Source: CTSoil-043 sp963821235
GTDB lineage: Bacteria > Chloroflexota > Limnocylindria > Limnocylindrales > CSP1-4
DNA length: 64,000 bases
Assembly (NCBI GenBank): GCA_963821235.1
Contig: CAWGCS010000001.1
Location: 1,054,001-1,118,000 of the forward strand
Reading direction: 5' to 3'
Shown: piece after piece, positions 16,761 through 26,205 of the stretch
Layout of the letters: the number at the start of each line of letters is the position of its first letter
Numbering within the stretch: the stretch's first letter is position 1
Notes under the pieces: generated by a model
The model's database searches: none
Told to the model about the DNA's origin: nothing
The model's input: the letters and a program-made list of their open reading frames with translations, nothing else
Made by a program: the position numbers and the translations under genes

Positions 16761-17540
16761 ATGAAGATCCTGGTCCTGATGAAGATGGTGCCCGACATCG
16801 TGGAGGAGCTGGAAGTTGCCGGCGACGGCACGTCGCTGGACCAGGAGTACCTCCGCTTCATCGTCAACGAGCGCGATGACTACGCCCTGGAGCAGGCCCT
16901 GCTCCTGAAGGATCGCCTGCAGGCATCCGTGACCGTGGTGGCTCCCGAGGCCCCCGAGGTGGACGACGTCCTCCACACCGCGCGCGCCAAGGGCGCCGAC
17001 CGGGTGATCAAGGTGAGCGGCATCTCCGCCACCGGGGGAACCCGCTCCACGGCGGCCGCGCTGGCCGCCACCCTGCCCGGCATCCCCGGCGTGCTCCCGG
17101 CGGACCTCGTGCTGGGCGGGTGCCAGGCCATCGACGACCTCGATGGCTTCGCGGCGCCGCTCCTCGCCGAGGCCCTCGGCCTCCCGTACCTGGGCCTGGT
17201 GAGCCGGATCACCGTCGATCCCGGCGCCGGGACCGCGGTCGTGGCCAAGGAGTACGCGGGCGGCGTGATGGGGCGCTTCGAGGTCGCCCTGCCCGCCTTC
17301 CTCGGCATCCAGGGCTGCGAGAAACCGCCGCGGTACGTTCCCATCGCCAAGGTGCGAGCCGCCATGACCGCGGGAGGCATCGAGGCGGTCGGGGCTGTGA
17401 CTGGGCCGGCCGTGACCCCGCTCGAGGTCACGGCGATGGCGAAGCCCGAGGCGACGGGGCACGCCGAGATGCTGCAGGGATCGGTGCGCGACGTGGCGGA
17501 GCGGGTGGCCGACATCCTGGCCGCCCGCGGACTGCTCTGA
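16761..17540 (+). CDS. etfB: Electron transfer flavoprotein beta subunit
   Basis: A 259-residue EtfB. Family marks are MKILVLMKMVPD at the N-terminus, FIVNERDDYALEQALLLKD, the AMP/FAD-binding stretch ADRVIKVSG, ADLVLGGCQAIDDLDGFAAPLLAEALGLP and the long helix-rich C-terminus. EtfB and EtfA form a heterodimer that carries electrons from dehydrogenases on FAD. Whether this pair is bifurcating or conventional cannot be settled by eye. It is followed by etfA after 11 bases. Confidence 0.9.
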   Translation: MKILVLMKMVPDIVEELEVAGDGTSLDQEYLRFIVNERDDYALEQALLLKDRLQASVTVVAPEAPEVDDVLHTARAKGADRVIKVSGISATGGTRSTAAALAATLPGIPGVLPADLVLGGCQAIDDLDGFAAPLLAEALGLPYLGLVSRITVDPGAGTAVVAKEYAGGVMGRFEVALPAFLGIQGCEKPPRYVPIAKVRAAMTAGGIEAVGAVTGPAVTPLEVTAMAKPEATGHAEMLQGSVRDVAERVADILAARGLL

Positions 17541-17551
17541 GGAGAATCGCA

Positions 17552-18520
17552 ATGGCAGGCAACGTCTGGGTCGTGGCGGAGCAGTGGAAGGGGAGCATCT
17601 CGGACGCCACCGGCGAGCTGCTGGCTCTGGGGCGAAGCCTGGCCGATTCCCTGGGGGTGCTCCTCGAGGCGGTCCTCCTCGGCCACGGGATGCGCGGGCT
17701 CGCCGCATCGCTGAGCCCTGCCGACGCCGTTCTCTACGTCGATCATCCGACCCTGGCCGATGCCAGCGGGCTCCAGGCGAGCCGGGCGATCGCCGTCCTG
17801 GCCTCGGCACGCGCCCCCGCGGCGATCCTGGTGCCCACCACTAACGTCAGCTGGGACCTGCTGGGACTCCTGCCCGCGCGTCTGGGCGCGCCCCTGGTCA
17901 ACTTCTGCCGGGAGGTCGAGGTCGTCGACGGGGGGCTGCAGGTCCGCAGCCTGCTCTACGGCGGAAAGATGACCGTGACGGTGGCGGCCGGGGCCGGGCC
18001 CGTGGTGCTTGCCATCCTCCCGGGCGTCGCCACCGCCGCGGCGGGGGCGACGGCACCGCCCGTCGAGGAGGTGGCCGTCGACCTCCCGGGCGATCCCGGG
18101 GTGCGCCTGCTTGAGTACGAGGAGCCCGAGGCGGGCGACGTCGACATCACCCAGCAGGAGGCGCTCGTCGCGGTCGGCCGGGGCATCAGCAGCGAGGCCA
18201 ACCTCGCGGTGGCCGAGGACCTGGCCGACGCGCTCGGCGGGGCCGTGTGCGGGTCGCGACCCGTGATCGACCAGGGCTGGCTCCCGCTCGTGCGCCAGGT
18301 CGGCAAGTCCGGCGTGACCGTCAGGCCCCGGCTGTACGTGGCCGCGGGGATCAGCGGGGCCCCGGAGCACGTCGAGGGCATGAAGGACTCCGAGGTGATC
18401 GTCGCCGTCAACACCGACGCCGGCGCCCCCATCTTCTCGGTTGCCCACTACGGCATCGTGGACGACGCCACCGACGTGCTCGAGGCCCTCGCCGAGGCCG
18501 TGAAGAAGCGGAAGGGGTAG
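17552..18520 (+). CDS. etfA: Electron transfer flavoprotein alpha subunit
   Basis: A 322-residue EtfA starting at ATG 17552 behind GAGGAGAAT. The C-terminal FAD-binding domain is clear: GSRPVIDQGWLPLVRQVGKSG, then PRLYVAAGISGAPEHVEGM, then VAVNTDAGAPIFSVAHYGIVDDA. The N-terminal half has the usual VWVVAEQWKG start. The next gene, a membrane iron-sulfur protein, begins 5 bases later, the pairing expected for ETF and its quinone oxidoreductase. Confidence 0.92.
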   Translation: MAGNVWVVAEQWKGSISDATGELLALGRSLADSLGVLLEAVLLGHGMRGLAASLSPADAVLYVDHPTLADASGLQASRAIAVLASARAPAAILVPTTNVSWDLLGLLPARLGAPLVNFCREVEVVDGGLQVRSLLYGGKMTVTVAAGAGPVVLAILPGVATAAAGATAPPVEEVAVDLPGDPGVRLLEYEEPEAGDVDITQQEALVAVGRGISSEANLAVAEDLADALGGAVCGSRPVIDQGWLPLVRQVGKSGVTVRPRLYVAAGISGAPEHVEGMKDSEVIVAVNTDAGAPIFSVAHYGIVDDATDVLEALAEAVKKRKG

Positions 18521-18525
18521 CACCG

Positions 18526-20493
18526 ATGCCCGACCCGACCGCGCAGACGCTCCTCGGCATCCCCGGCGTCGCCGTCCTGTGGGCGCTGACGGCGGTCGTC
18601 TTCGGCCTGTTCGGGTGGCGGGTCTTCCGGATCCTTCGGGCGGTGGCCCGCGGGCGGCCGGAGGCGCGCTGGGATCAGCTGCCGCGTCGCCTGTGGAGCG
18701 TCGTGGTCAACGTGGCGGGCCAACGCCGGATGTTCGACAACCCCGGGGTCGGCCTGGCCCACCTCGTCATCTTCTGGGCCTTCATCTTCTACGCCGTCAG
18801 CTTCGCCTGGGCCCTCCTTCGGGGCCTGCTCCCGTTCCTCCCGATTCCGTATCCCGACGACGTGGCCGTGTTCACCATCCCCATGGTGCTGCTCAGCGTG
18901 GCCACCCTGGTGGCGCTGGCCGGAGCGGCGTTCCGCCGGTACGTGCTCGTCCCGCCGCGCCTGGCCCAGTCGCGGGACGCCGGTCTCATCCTGGTCCTCA
19001 TCACCGTCCTCGTGGTGACCTTCCTGGTCGGCCAGGCGGCGAAGGCCGGCCTCGGCGGCCTCGCGGGGGCGACCGCCGAGACGGTCTACACGGCGATGTG
19101 GTGGATCCACATCACGGCGGTCCTGGGCTTCCTGGCCTACCTGCCGTTCTCCAAGCATCTCCACCTGCTGGCGTCGCCGTTCAATGTCCTGACGGCGTCG
19201 CTCGAGCCGGGAGGCATGCCTCCACCGTCGGAGGGTGCCGCGCTCCTGGAGGAGTTCACCTGGCGGGAGCTCTTCAATGGCCTCTCCTGTGCCGAGTGCG
19301 GCCGCTGCGACCGGGCCTGCCCGGCGTTCGCCTCCGGCGGGGTCCTCTCGCCGCAGGACCTCATCCACGACGTCAAGCTGATGGTCCTGGGCAGGGCCTC
19401 CGGCCGCGACGGCCACGGAAGCCTGGTCGACGCCGTCGGCGCCGAGGCGGTCTGGGCCTGCACCACCTGCGGCGCCTGCATGGCGCGCTGCCCGGTGTTC
19501 AACGAGCACATCCCGCTCATCGTGCAGATGCGCCGCCACCTGATCGGCCAGGGCGAGGTCGGGGCCGGCGTCCAGGACTTGCTGATGGGCGTGACACGGT
19601 ATGGGAACTCGTTCGGCCAGTCGCCGCGCAACCGGCCGAAGTGGACGAGGGAGCTCGACTTCGAGGTCAAGGACGCCCGCAAGGAGCCCGTGGAGTACCT
19701 GTGGTTCGTCGGCGACTATGCGTCCTTCGACCCGCGGGTCCAGGAGGTCACCCGGGCGGCCGCGCGGGTCTTCCACGAGGCCGGCCTCGACTTCGGGATC
19801 CTCCACGAGGCGGAGCAGAACGCCGGCAACGACGTCAGACGCCTCGGCGAGGAAGGGCTCTTCGAGATGCTGCGGGACAAGAACCTGGCGGCCATGGAGT
19901 CCTCCCAGTTCCGGGCCATCGTCACGACCGATCCCCACACCTACCACGTTCTCAAGCACGAGTACGGGCTGGACGGCAGGGTCAGGCACTACACGGAGAT
20001 CCTCGAGGAGCTGGTCGCTGCCGGACGCCTGCCCGTCCCGCCGAGCGGCCACGGTGCGCTCGACGGCCACGGCAGGGTCACCTACCACGACCCCTGCTAC
20101 CTGGGCCGCTACGGCGGCGTGTACGACGCCCCGCGCCACGTGCTGACGGGGCTGGGCCTGGACCTGGTGGAGATGCCCCGGAACCGGTCGGCGGCGTACT
20201 GCTGCGGCGCCGGGGGTGGGCGGATCTGGATGGAGGACGCCGCCGGGGGCGGCGAGCGTCCGGCGGAGAGCCGGGTGCGGGAGGCCGCCGGACTTCAGGG
20301 AGTGGGCACCATGGTGGTCGCCTGTCCCAAGGACCTGGTCATGTTCCGTGATGCCCTGAAGACAACGGGGCTGGAAGGGACGCTCGAAGTGCGAGACATC
20401 GCGGAGCTGGTGGAAGACGCCATGGGTGCGACGCGGGACGCCGTGGGCGCGACGCGGGACGCCGTGGGCGCGACGCAGAGGAGCGGCATATGA
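18526..20493 (+). CDS. Membrane ETF:quinone oxidoreductase, EMO/HdrD-like
   Basis: A 655-residue protein. The N-terminal 215 residues hold about five membrane helices with a NarI/cytochrome-b-like pattern, including WWIHITAVLGFLAYLPFSKHLHLLASPFN with candidate heme histidines. Two [4Fe-4S] motifs follow (CAECGRCDRAC and CTTCGACMARC), then a CCG region with DPCYLGRY, YCCGAGGG and VACPKDLVMF. The first CCG site reads EQNAGNDVRRLG where the soluble paralogue has cysteines, so probably only one catalytic cluster remains. This organisation matches the ETF:(methyl)menaquinone oxidoreductase family. It overlaps hdrA by four bases. Confidence 0.85.
   Translation: MPDPTAQTLLGIPGVAVLWALTAVVFGLFGWRVFRILRAVARGRPEARWDQLPRRLWSVVVNVAGQRRMFDNPGVGLAHLVIFWAFIFYAVSFAWALLRGLLPFLPIPYPDDVAVFTIPMVLLSVATLVALAGAAFRRYVLVPPRLAQSRDAGLILVLITVLVVTFLVGQAAKAGLGGLAGATAETVYTAMWWIHITAVLGFLAYLPFSKHLHLLASPFNVLTASLEPGGMPPPSEGAALLEEFTWRELFNGLSCAECGRCDRACPAFASGGVLSPQDLIHDVKLMVLGRASGRDGHGSLVDAVGAEAVWACTTCGACMARCPVFNEHIPLIVQMRRHLIGQGEVGAGVQDLLMGVTRYGNSFGQSPRNRPKWTRELDFEVKDARKEPVEYLWFVGDYASFDPRVQEVTRAAARVFHEAGLDFGILHEAEQNAGNDVRRLGEEGLFEMLRDKNLAAMESSQFRAIVTTDPHTYHVLKHEYGLDGRVRHYTEILEELVAAGRLPVPPSGHGALDGHGRVTYHDPCYLGRYGGVYDAPRHVLTGLGLDLVEMPRNRSAAYCCGAGGGRIWMEDAAGGGERPAESRVREAAGLQGVGTMVVACPKDLVMFRDALKTTGLEGTLEVRDIAELVEDAMGATRDAVGATRDAVGATQRSGI
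20416..20478 (+). repeat. Three tandem 21-bp repeats at the end of the EMO-like gene
   Basis: Three copies of a 21-base unit (20416-20436, 20437-20457, 20458-20478) encode DAMGATR, DAVGATR and DAVGATQ at the C-terminus. The last copy runs straight into AGAGGAG, the probable ribosome site of hdrA, so copy number changes would alter the protein tail without changing frame. Confidence 0.85.
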
Positions 20494-22481
20494 ACCCGGC
20501 CGACAGGAGCGGCAACGGCCAGCCGAAGATCGGGGTGTACGTCTGCCACTGCGGCACCAACATCGCCGGGACGGTCGATGTCGAGGCGGTGCGGAGCTTC
20601 GCGGAAGGCCTCCCGGGAGTGAAGGTGTCCCGGGCCTACAAGTACATGTGCTCCGATCCCGGGCAGGAGCTGATCAAGGAGGACATCCGCGCCAACGGCC
20701 TCGATCGCGTGGTCGTCGCCTCCTGCTCGCCCACCCTCCACGAAGCCACGTTCCGCCGGGCCACCGCCGAGGGTGGCATCAACCCCTACTTCTTCCAGAT
20801 GGTGAACATCCGCGAGCAGGACTCCTGGGTCCACACCGACATCGCCGAGGCGACCCGCAAGGCCGAGGACCTCGTCCGCGCGGCGGTGCACCGGGTGCGA
20901 TTCCACAAGCCGCTCGAGCGGTCGCGGGTCCCGGTCAACCAGGCGGTCATGGTGGTGGGCGGCGGCATCGCCGGCATCCATGCCGCCCTGACCGTGGCCA
21001 ACGCCGGCAAGCACGTCTACCTGGTGGAGCGCGAGCCCTCGATCGGCGGGCACATGGCCCAGTTCGACAAGACCTTCCCCACCCTCGACTGCGCCGCCTG
21101 CATCCTGACCCCGAAGATGACCGAGGTGCGCTCCAATCCCAACATCACCCTGTGGACCATGGCCGAGGTCGACAGGGTCGACGGCTACGTCGGCAACTAC
21201 ACCGTGACGGTGCGCCACAAGCCGCGCTTCATCGTCGAGGACGCCTGCGTCGGCTGCCTGGAGTGCATCGAGGCCTGCGTCTACAAGGTGGGCAAGACCC
21301 CCGACGCGTTCAACCTCGGCCTGAACATGCGCAAGCCGGTCTACATCCCCTTCCCCCAGGCGGTGCCTCAGCTCGTCGTCATCGACCAGGAGGCCTGCAT
21401 CGAGTTCAAGACCGGCCGCTGCAAGAAGACCTGCGTCGAGGTCTGCGCCGACCGCAACGCCATCGACTTCACGCAGACCGAGACCTTCGACAAGGTCGAG
21501 GTTGGCTCCGTGGTCCTTGCCACCGGCTTCGAGACCTTCGACCCGAAGCGGACGCCGTCGTACGGCTACGGGGTCTACCCGAACGTGTACACGGCCATGG
21601 AGCTCGAGCGGCTGGTCAACGCGTCGGGGCCCACCGAGGGGCACGTGACCCTGCGCGACGGACGGACCCCGCAGACGGTGGGGATCCTGCACTGCATCGG
21701 CAGCCGGGACGTCAACACCAACGAGTACTGCTCGCGCGTGTGCTGCATGTACTCCCTGAAGCTGGCCCACCTGGTCAAGGAGAAGACCGGGGCGGAGATC
21801 TACAACTTCTACATCGACATCCGGGCTCCTGGAAAGGGGATGGAGGAGTTCTACAACAGGGTCGCCGAGGAGGGCGTCCATTTCATCCGGGGCAAGGTGG
21901 CCGACGTGTACCCGGAGGGCGGCGCCACCGGGAGGGTGGTCCTCCAGGCCGAGGACACGCTCCTCGGCCGGGTGCGCAAGATCCCGGTGGACATGGTTGT
22001 CCTGGCCACCGGCCTCGAGCCCCGGCGCGACGCCGAGGACGTGCGCCGGACCTTCAACATCTCCTGTGCCGGGGGCGGGTTCTTCCTGGAGCGCCATCCC
22101 AAGCTGGCCCCCGTAAGCACGGCCACCGACGGCATCTTCCTGGCCGGCGCCTGCCAGGGCCCCAAGGACATCCCCGACACCGTGGCCCAGGCCGGGGCAG
22201 CCGCCGCCGAGGCGCTGGCCTTGGCGGGTCGGGGCTACGTGGAGATGGAGCCGAACACCGCCTACGTGGTGCGGGAGGAGTGCTCGGGGTGCAAGACCTG
22301 CATCCCGCTCTGCCCCTACACCGCTATCACGCGGGTGGACGGGAAGGCAGAGATCAACCCGGTGCTCTGCAAGGGCTGCGGCACGTGTGTGGCCGCCTGC
22401 CCGTCCGGTTCCATCCGGCAGAACCTGTTCGAGGACGAAGAGATCTACGAGGAGATCCTGGGGGTGCTGGCCCATGCCTGA
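20490..22481 (+). CDS. hdrA: Heterodisulfide reductase subunit A
   Basis: A 663-residue HdrA, close to the methanogen length. The N-terminal domain has VCHCGTNIAGTVDV and the YMCSDPGQ block. The FAD domain has VVGGGIAGIHAAL, then the diagnostic GGHMAQFDKTFPTLDCAACILTPKM region. An inserted ferredoxin holds CVGCLECIEAC and the RKPVYIPFPQAVP segment. The C-terminus carries two [4Fe-4S] motifs, CSGCKTCIPLC and CKGCGTCVAAC. HdrA is the flavin-based electron-bifurcating subunit that takes electrons from MvhD and serves ferredoxin and HdrBC. It overlaps mvhD by 8 bases. Confidence 0.93.
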   Translation: MNPADRSGNGQPKIGVYVCHCGTNIAGTVDVEAVRSFAEGLPGVKVSRAYKYMCSDPGQELIKEDIRANGLDRVVVASCSPTLHEATFRRATAEGGINPYFFQMVNIREQDSWVHTDIAEATRKAEDLVRAAVHRVRFHKPLERSRVPVNQAVMVVGGGIAGIHAALTVANAGKHVYLVEREPSIGGHMAQFDKTFPTLDCAACILTPKMTEVRSNPNITLWTMAEVDRVDGYVGNYTVTVRHKPRFIVEDACVGCLECIEACVYKVGKTPDAFNLGLNMRKPVYIPFPQAVPQLVVIDQEACIEFKTGRCKKTCVEVCADRNAIDFTQTETFDKVEVGSVVLATGFETFDPKRTPSYGYGVYPNVYTAMELERLVNASGPTEGHVTLRDGRTPQTVGILHCIGSRDVNTNEYCSRVCCMYSLKLAHLVKEKTGAEIYNFYIDIRAPGKGMEEFYNRVAEEGVHFIRGKVADVYPEGGATGRVVLQAEDTLLGRVRKIPVDMVVLATGLEPRRDAEDVRRTFNISCAGGGFFLERHPKLAPVSTATDGIFLAGACQGPKDIPDTVAQAGAAAAEALALAGRGYVEMEPNTAYVVREECSGCKTCIPLCPYTAITRVDGKAEINPVLCKGCGTCVAACPSGSIRQNLFEDEEIYEEILGVLAHA

Positions 22482-22977
22482 GCCGACCGCGATGCCGCAG
22501 GAGAGCGCCGTCGGCTGGCAGCCGAAGATCGTCGCCTTCTTCTGCAACTGGTGCACCTATATGGCGGCCGACCTGGCCGGCACGTCCCGCATGAAGTACG
22601 CGCCGAACGCGCGGGTCATCCGGGTGATGTGCTCCGGCCGGATCGATCCGCAGTTCGTCATGGAGGCGTTCGCCAACGGCGCCGACGGGGTGCTCATTGG
22701 CGGCTGCCACTTCGGCGACTGCCACTACCAGTCGGGCAACCACAAGGCGCTGCGTCGCTTCCGGCTGCTGCAGCGCGTCATGGCCGGCATGGGGATCGAA
22801 AGCGACCGCCTCCGCCTCGAGTGGATCTCGGCGGCCGAGGCCGACAAGCTCCGCGACGTGATGAACGACATGGTCGCGCGCCTGAACGCGCTGGGCCCGC
22901 TGCACCTCGAGGTGCCGTCCGAGGGATCTGCCGAGGTGCTGGCCGAGCTTGCCGAGCACGAGGAGGTGACGGCATGA
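22474..22977 (+). CDS. mvhD: Hydrogenase-Hdr linker, MvhD [2Fe-2S] protein
   Basis: A 167-residue MvhD/FlpD-family protein. Cysteines are in CNWCTYMAADLAG, VMCSGRIDP and GGCHFGDCHY, the set that binds a [2Fe-2S] cluster. MvhD passes electrons from the hydrogenase to HdrA. The gene starts inside hdrA and ends overlapping the small-subunit gene, so it is translationally coupled on both sides. Confidence 0.92.
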   Translation: MPEPTAMPQESAVGWQPKIVAFFCNWCTYMAADLAGTSRMKYAPNARVIRVMCSGRIDPQFVMEAFANGADGVLIGGCHFGDCHYQSGNHKALRRFRLLQRVMAGMGIESDRLRLEWISAAEADKLRDVMNDMVARLNALGPLHLEVPSEGSAEVLAELAEHEEVTA

Positions 22978-23954
22978 GCGAGAAGCCCAGGGTCGCCTTC
23001 TACTGGTGCTCCTCCTGCGGGGGCTGCGAGGAGGCGGTCGTGGACCTCGCCGAGAAGATCCTCGACGTGGTCGCCGCCGTGGACATCGTGTTCTGGCCCG
23101 TGGCCCTCGACTTCAAGAAGGCCGACGTGGAGGCCATGGAGGACGGCTCCATCCTCGCCGCCTTCGTGAACGGGGCCATCCGCACGAGCGAGCAGGAGGA
23201 GATGGCCCACCTGCTGCGGCGCAAGGCGAAGGTCCTCGTGGCCTTCGGCTCCTGCGCCCACCTGGGCGGAATCCCCGCCCTCGCGAACCTGTGGGACCGC
23301 GCGGCCATCTTCGACACCAGCTACCGCACGACGCCGTCGACGGTCAACCCCGATGGCGTCATCCCCCTCATGGCCACCCCGCACGACGGCCAGTGGGTCA
23401 CCCTGCCCCGCTTCTACGACACGGTCCGGGCCCTCGACCAGGTCACCTCCGTGGACTACTACATCCCGGGCTGCGCTCCCACGCCTGACGTGATCGCCGG
23501 GGCGGTGGCGACGCTGCTCAGCGGCGACCTGCCCCCGGCGGGGACCGTGCTGGCCCCCGACATCGCCCTCTGCGAGGACTGCCCGCGCCTCGACACGAAG
23601 CCGCAGGACCTGAGCCTGGAGCGCTTCCACCGGCCCCACGAGATCCTGATCGACGAGGAGACCTGTCTGCTGGCCCAGGGACTGCTGTGCATGGGGCCGG
23701 CGACGCGGGCCGGCTGCGGCCAGCTGTGCATCAGGGGCAACATGCCCTGCACCGGCTGCTTCGGCCCGACCAGCAAGGTGCACGACCAGGGCGGCAAGTA
23801 CCTCTCGGCCTTGGCCTCGATGCTCTCGGCGACCGACGACGACGCCATCGAAATCGCCCTCGACAGCATCCCCGACCCCATCGGCACCTTCTACCGCTAC
23901 GGCCTGGCAGGCTCGCTGCTGCGCCGCCGCAAGATGACCCCCGTCGACGCCTGA
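22974..23954 (+). CDS. mvhG: [NiFe] hydrogenase small subunit (group 3, MvhG-like)
   Basis: A 326-residue small subunit. The proximal cluster ligands are in WCSSCGGCEEAVVD, FGSCAHLGG and IPGCAPTPD. The C-terminal half has the medial and distal cysteines (LLCMGPATRAGCGQLCIRG, MPCTGCFGP). No twin-arginine signal is present, so it stays in the cytoplasm, as expected for group 3 enzymes. Its place between mvhD and mvhA reproduces the MvhDGA order of methanogens. Confidence 0.92.
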   Translation: MSEKPRVAFYWCSSCGGCEEAVVDLAEKILDVVAAVDIVFWPVALDFKKADVEAMEDGSILAAFVNGAIRTSEQEEMAHLLRRKAKVLVAFGSCAHLGGIPALANLWDRAAIFDTSYRTTPSTVNPDGVIPLMATPHDGQWVTLPRFYDTVRALDQVTSVDYYIPGCAPTPDVIAGAVATLLSGDLPPAGTVLAPDIALCEDCPRLDTKPQDLSLERFHRPHEILIDEETCLLAQGLLCMGPATRAGCGQLCIRGNMPCTGCFGPTSKVHDQGGKYLSALASMLSATDDDAIEIALDSIPDPIGTFYRYGLAGSLLRRRKMTPVDA

Positions 23955-23967
23955 GGAGCCCCGACAC

Positions 23968-25522
23968 ATGTCCGACGAGATCAGCCGCCCAGGAGGCATG
24001 GAGCCGGGGCTCCCAGGGGGCCCAGGCGGCGTATGCCCGCCGCCGCATCACCATCGATCCCATCACGCGCCTCGAGGGGCACGGCAAGATCGACATCTTC
24101 CTCGACGACGCGGGGGACGTGGAGCGGGCCTACTTCCAGGTCCCCGAGCTGCGGGGCTTCGAGAAGTTCGCCGAGGGCCGACCCGCCGAGGACATGCCGC
24201 AGATCACCTCGCGCATCTGCGGGGTCTGTCCCACGGCGCACCACATGGCGGCCACCAAGGCGCTCGATGCCCTCTACGGGGTCGAGCCCCCGCCGGCGGC
24301 GAAGAAGATCCGGGAGCTGGTCTACTCGGCCTTCATGGCCGAGGATCACGCCCTTCACTTCTACTTCCTCGGCGGCCCGGACTTCGTGGTGGGCCCCGAG
24401 GCGCCGGCCGCGCAGCGCAACATCCTCGGCGTCATCGCCACGGTGGGCCAGGATGTCGGGCTGCGGGTGATCGCCATGCGCCGCCGCCTCCGGGAGATCA
24501 TCACCCTGACCGGCGGAAAGGTCATCCATCCGGTCCTCGGCCTTCCCGGCGGCGTTGCCAAGCGGGTCACCGCCGAGCAGCAGGCGCAGTTCAGGGAGAC
24601 GGCTGCCGACGCGGTCGACTTCGCCCGCTTCACCCTCGATGTCTTCCGCTCGGTCGTGCTGGCCAACCCTGAGTACGTCGACCTCATCGTCTCCGACGCC
24701 TTCACCCACCGCACCCACTACATGGGCCTCATGGACGGGCAGAACCGACCCAACTTCTACGACGGGCGGATCCGCGTCGTCACGCCCGCCGGGCAGGAGT
24801 ACGCCGCCTTCGCCGCGGCCGACTACCTCGACTACGTGGCGGAGCACGTCGAGCCCTGGTCGTACGTCAAGTTCACCTACCTGAAGCCGAAGGGCTGGCA
24901 CGGGTTCATCGACGGCGACGAGAGCGGCATCTACTCGGTCGCCCCCCTGGCCCGGCTCAACGCCGCCGATCGCATGGCCACCCCGCTGGCCCAGGAGGCG
25001 TACGAGGAGCTCTTCGCAACGCTGGGGGGCAAGCCCGTCCATCACACCCTCGCCAACCACTGGGCCCGGGTCGTGGAGCTGCTCTATGCCGCCGAACGGC
25101 TCAAGGAGCTGGCCGACGACCCGGAGCTCATCGACCCCAACGTGCGCACGCTGCCGACCCAGACGCCGCGCGAGGGCGTCGGGGTCGTCGAGGCGCCCCG
25201 GGGCACGCTCTTCCACCACTACGTCACCGACAGCCGCGGGATCGTGGAGCGGGCCAACCTGATCGTGGCCACCCAGAACAACTCGGCGCGGATGGCGATG
25301 AGCGTGGAGAAGGCGGCCAAGGGACTCATCTCGAAGGGGAAGGTGTCCGACGGCATCCTCAACAAGATCGAGATGGCCTTCCGCGCCTACGACCCCTGCC
25401 ACGCCTGCGCCACCCACTCCCTCCCCGGGAGCATGCCCCTCGTGGTCACGGTGCGCCGGTCCGACGGCGAGACCCTGTCGTCGCTGCGCCGTGACTCCGA
25501 TGGCAGCCTCCACCGCGAGTAG
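23968..25522 (+). CDS. mvhA: [NiFe] hydrogenase large subunit (MvhA-like), apparent frameshift near start
   Basis: The body carries the L1 motif RICGVC and the L2 motif DPCHACATH, both complete, so the nickel site is intact. About 34 residues follow the L2 His, a tail that the adjacent maturation protease would remove. The only good start, ATG 23968 with GAGGAG upstream, is in a different frame from the body. The body frame has no ATG, GTG or TTG between the mvhG stop and the first conserved residues (ITIDPITRLEGHGKI). Deleting one G from the run at 24016-24020 joins them into a normal protein of about 517 residues. A sequencing or assembly error is most likely; a real frameshift is possible. 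Confidence 0.88.
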
Positions 25523-26099
25523 CGGCATCGCCCCCGGGGAGCGGCGCCCGGCCCCTCCCGTCCGGGTGCTGTGCCTGGGGAACGAGCTCGTCTCCGACGA
25601 CGCCATGGGCATCGTCGCGGCCCGCCGGCTCATCGAACGCCTCGCCACGGCCGGCACGCCGGTGCCACCCGGGCCCTCGCACGACCCGGCCGTGACCGTG
25701 TCTGCCTTCGAGCTCCCCCGGGTGGGGCCCGTCGAGGTCATCGAGACCGCCCTGACCGGCATGTACCTGCTCGAGTCGGTGGTGGGGGCCGCCCGACTCA
25801 TCGTCCTCGACACCATCGTCACCGGGGCATCCGAGCCGGGCACGGTCGTCGAGCTGCAGGAGGAAGACCTGGTCGGTCCCCGCGGCGGCTCGCCCCACTA
25901 CATCGGCCTCCTGGAGACGCTGGACCTGGCACGCGCCCTCGGCCTCGACGTGCCCGCCGACGTGGTCATCGTCGCCGTCGAGGCAGGTGACTACATGACC
26001 GTCGGCGGGGCGATGACTGTTCCCGTTGGGGCGGCCGTGCCCGTCGTGGTGGAACGCGCCTTGGCCCTCATTCAAGGCCGGGAGGCGATGCCCGCCTGA
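25500..26099 (+). CDS. Hydrogenase maturation protease
   Basis: A protein of about 199 residues, overlapping the end of mvhA. The HycI/HyaD-type motif is VLCLGNELVSDDAMGIVAARRL, with the Glu and Asp that bind nickel during cleavage. Further family marks are LIVLDTIVTGASEPGTVV and the SPHYIGLLETLDLARALG block containing the His. It should remove the C-terminal extension of the large subunit after nickel insertion. GTG 25491 is an alternative in-frame start. Confidence 0.85.
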   Translation: MAASTASSGIAPGERRPAPPVRVLCLGNELVSDDAMGIVAARRLIERLATAGTPVPPGPSHDPAVTVSAFELPRVGPVEVIETALTGMYLLESVVGAARLIVLDTIVTGASEPGTVVELQEEDLVGPRGGSPHYIGLLETLDLARALGLDVPADVVIVAVEAGDYMTVGGAMTVPVGAAVPVVVERALALIQGREAMPA

Positions 26100-26205
26100 G
26101 GTTTGATGCGGCTCTGGCCGCGATCGGCGAGACTGGCGGCTGATCCCCGCGCCGCCCGGGCGCCCGCGGCGCCCGGGCCGGTCCGCCTGGCAGCAGGAGG
26201 CTCGC

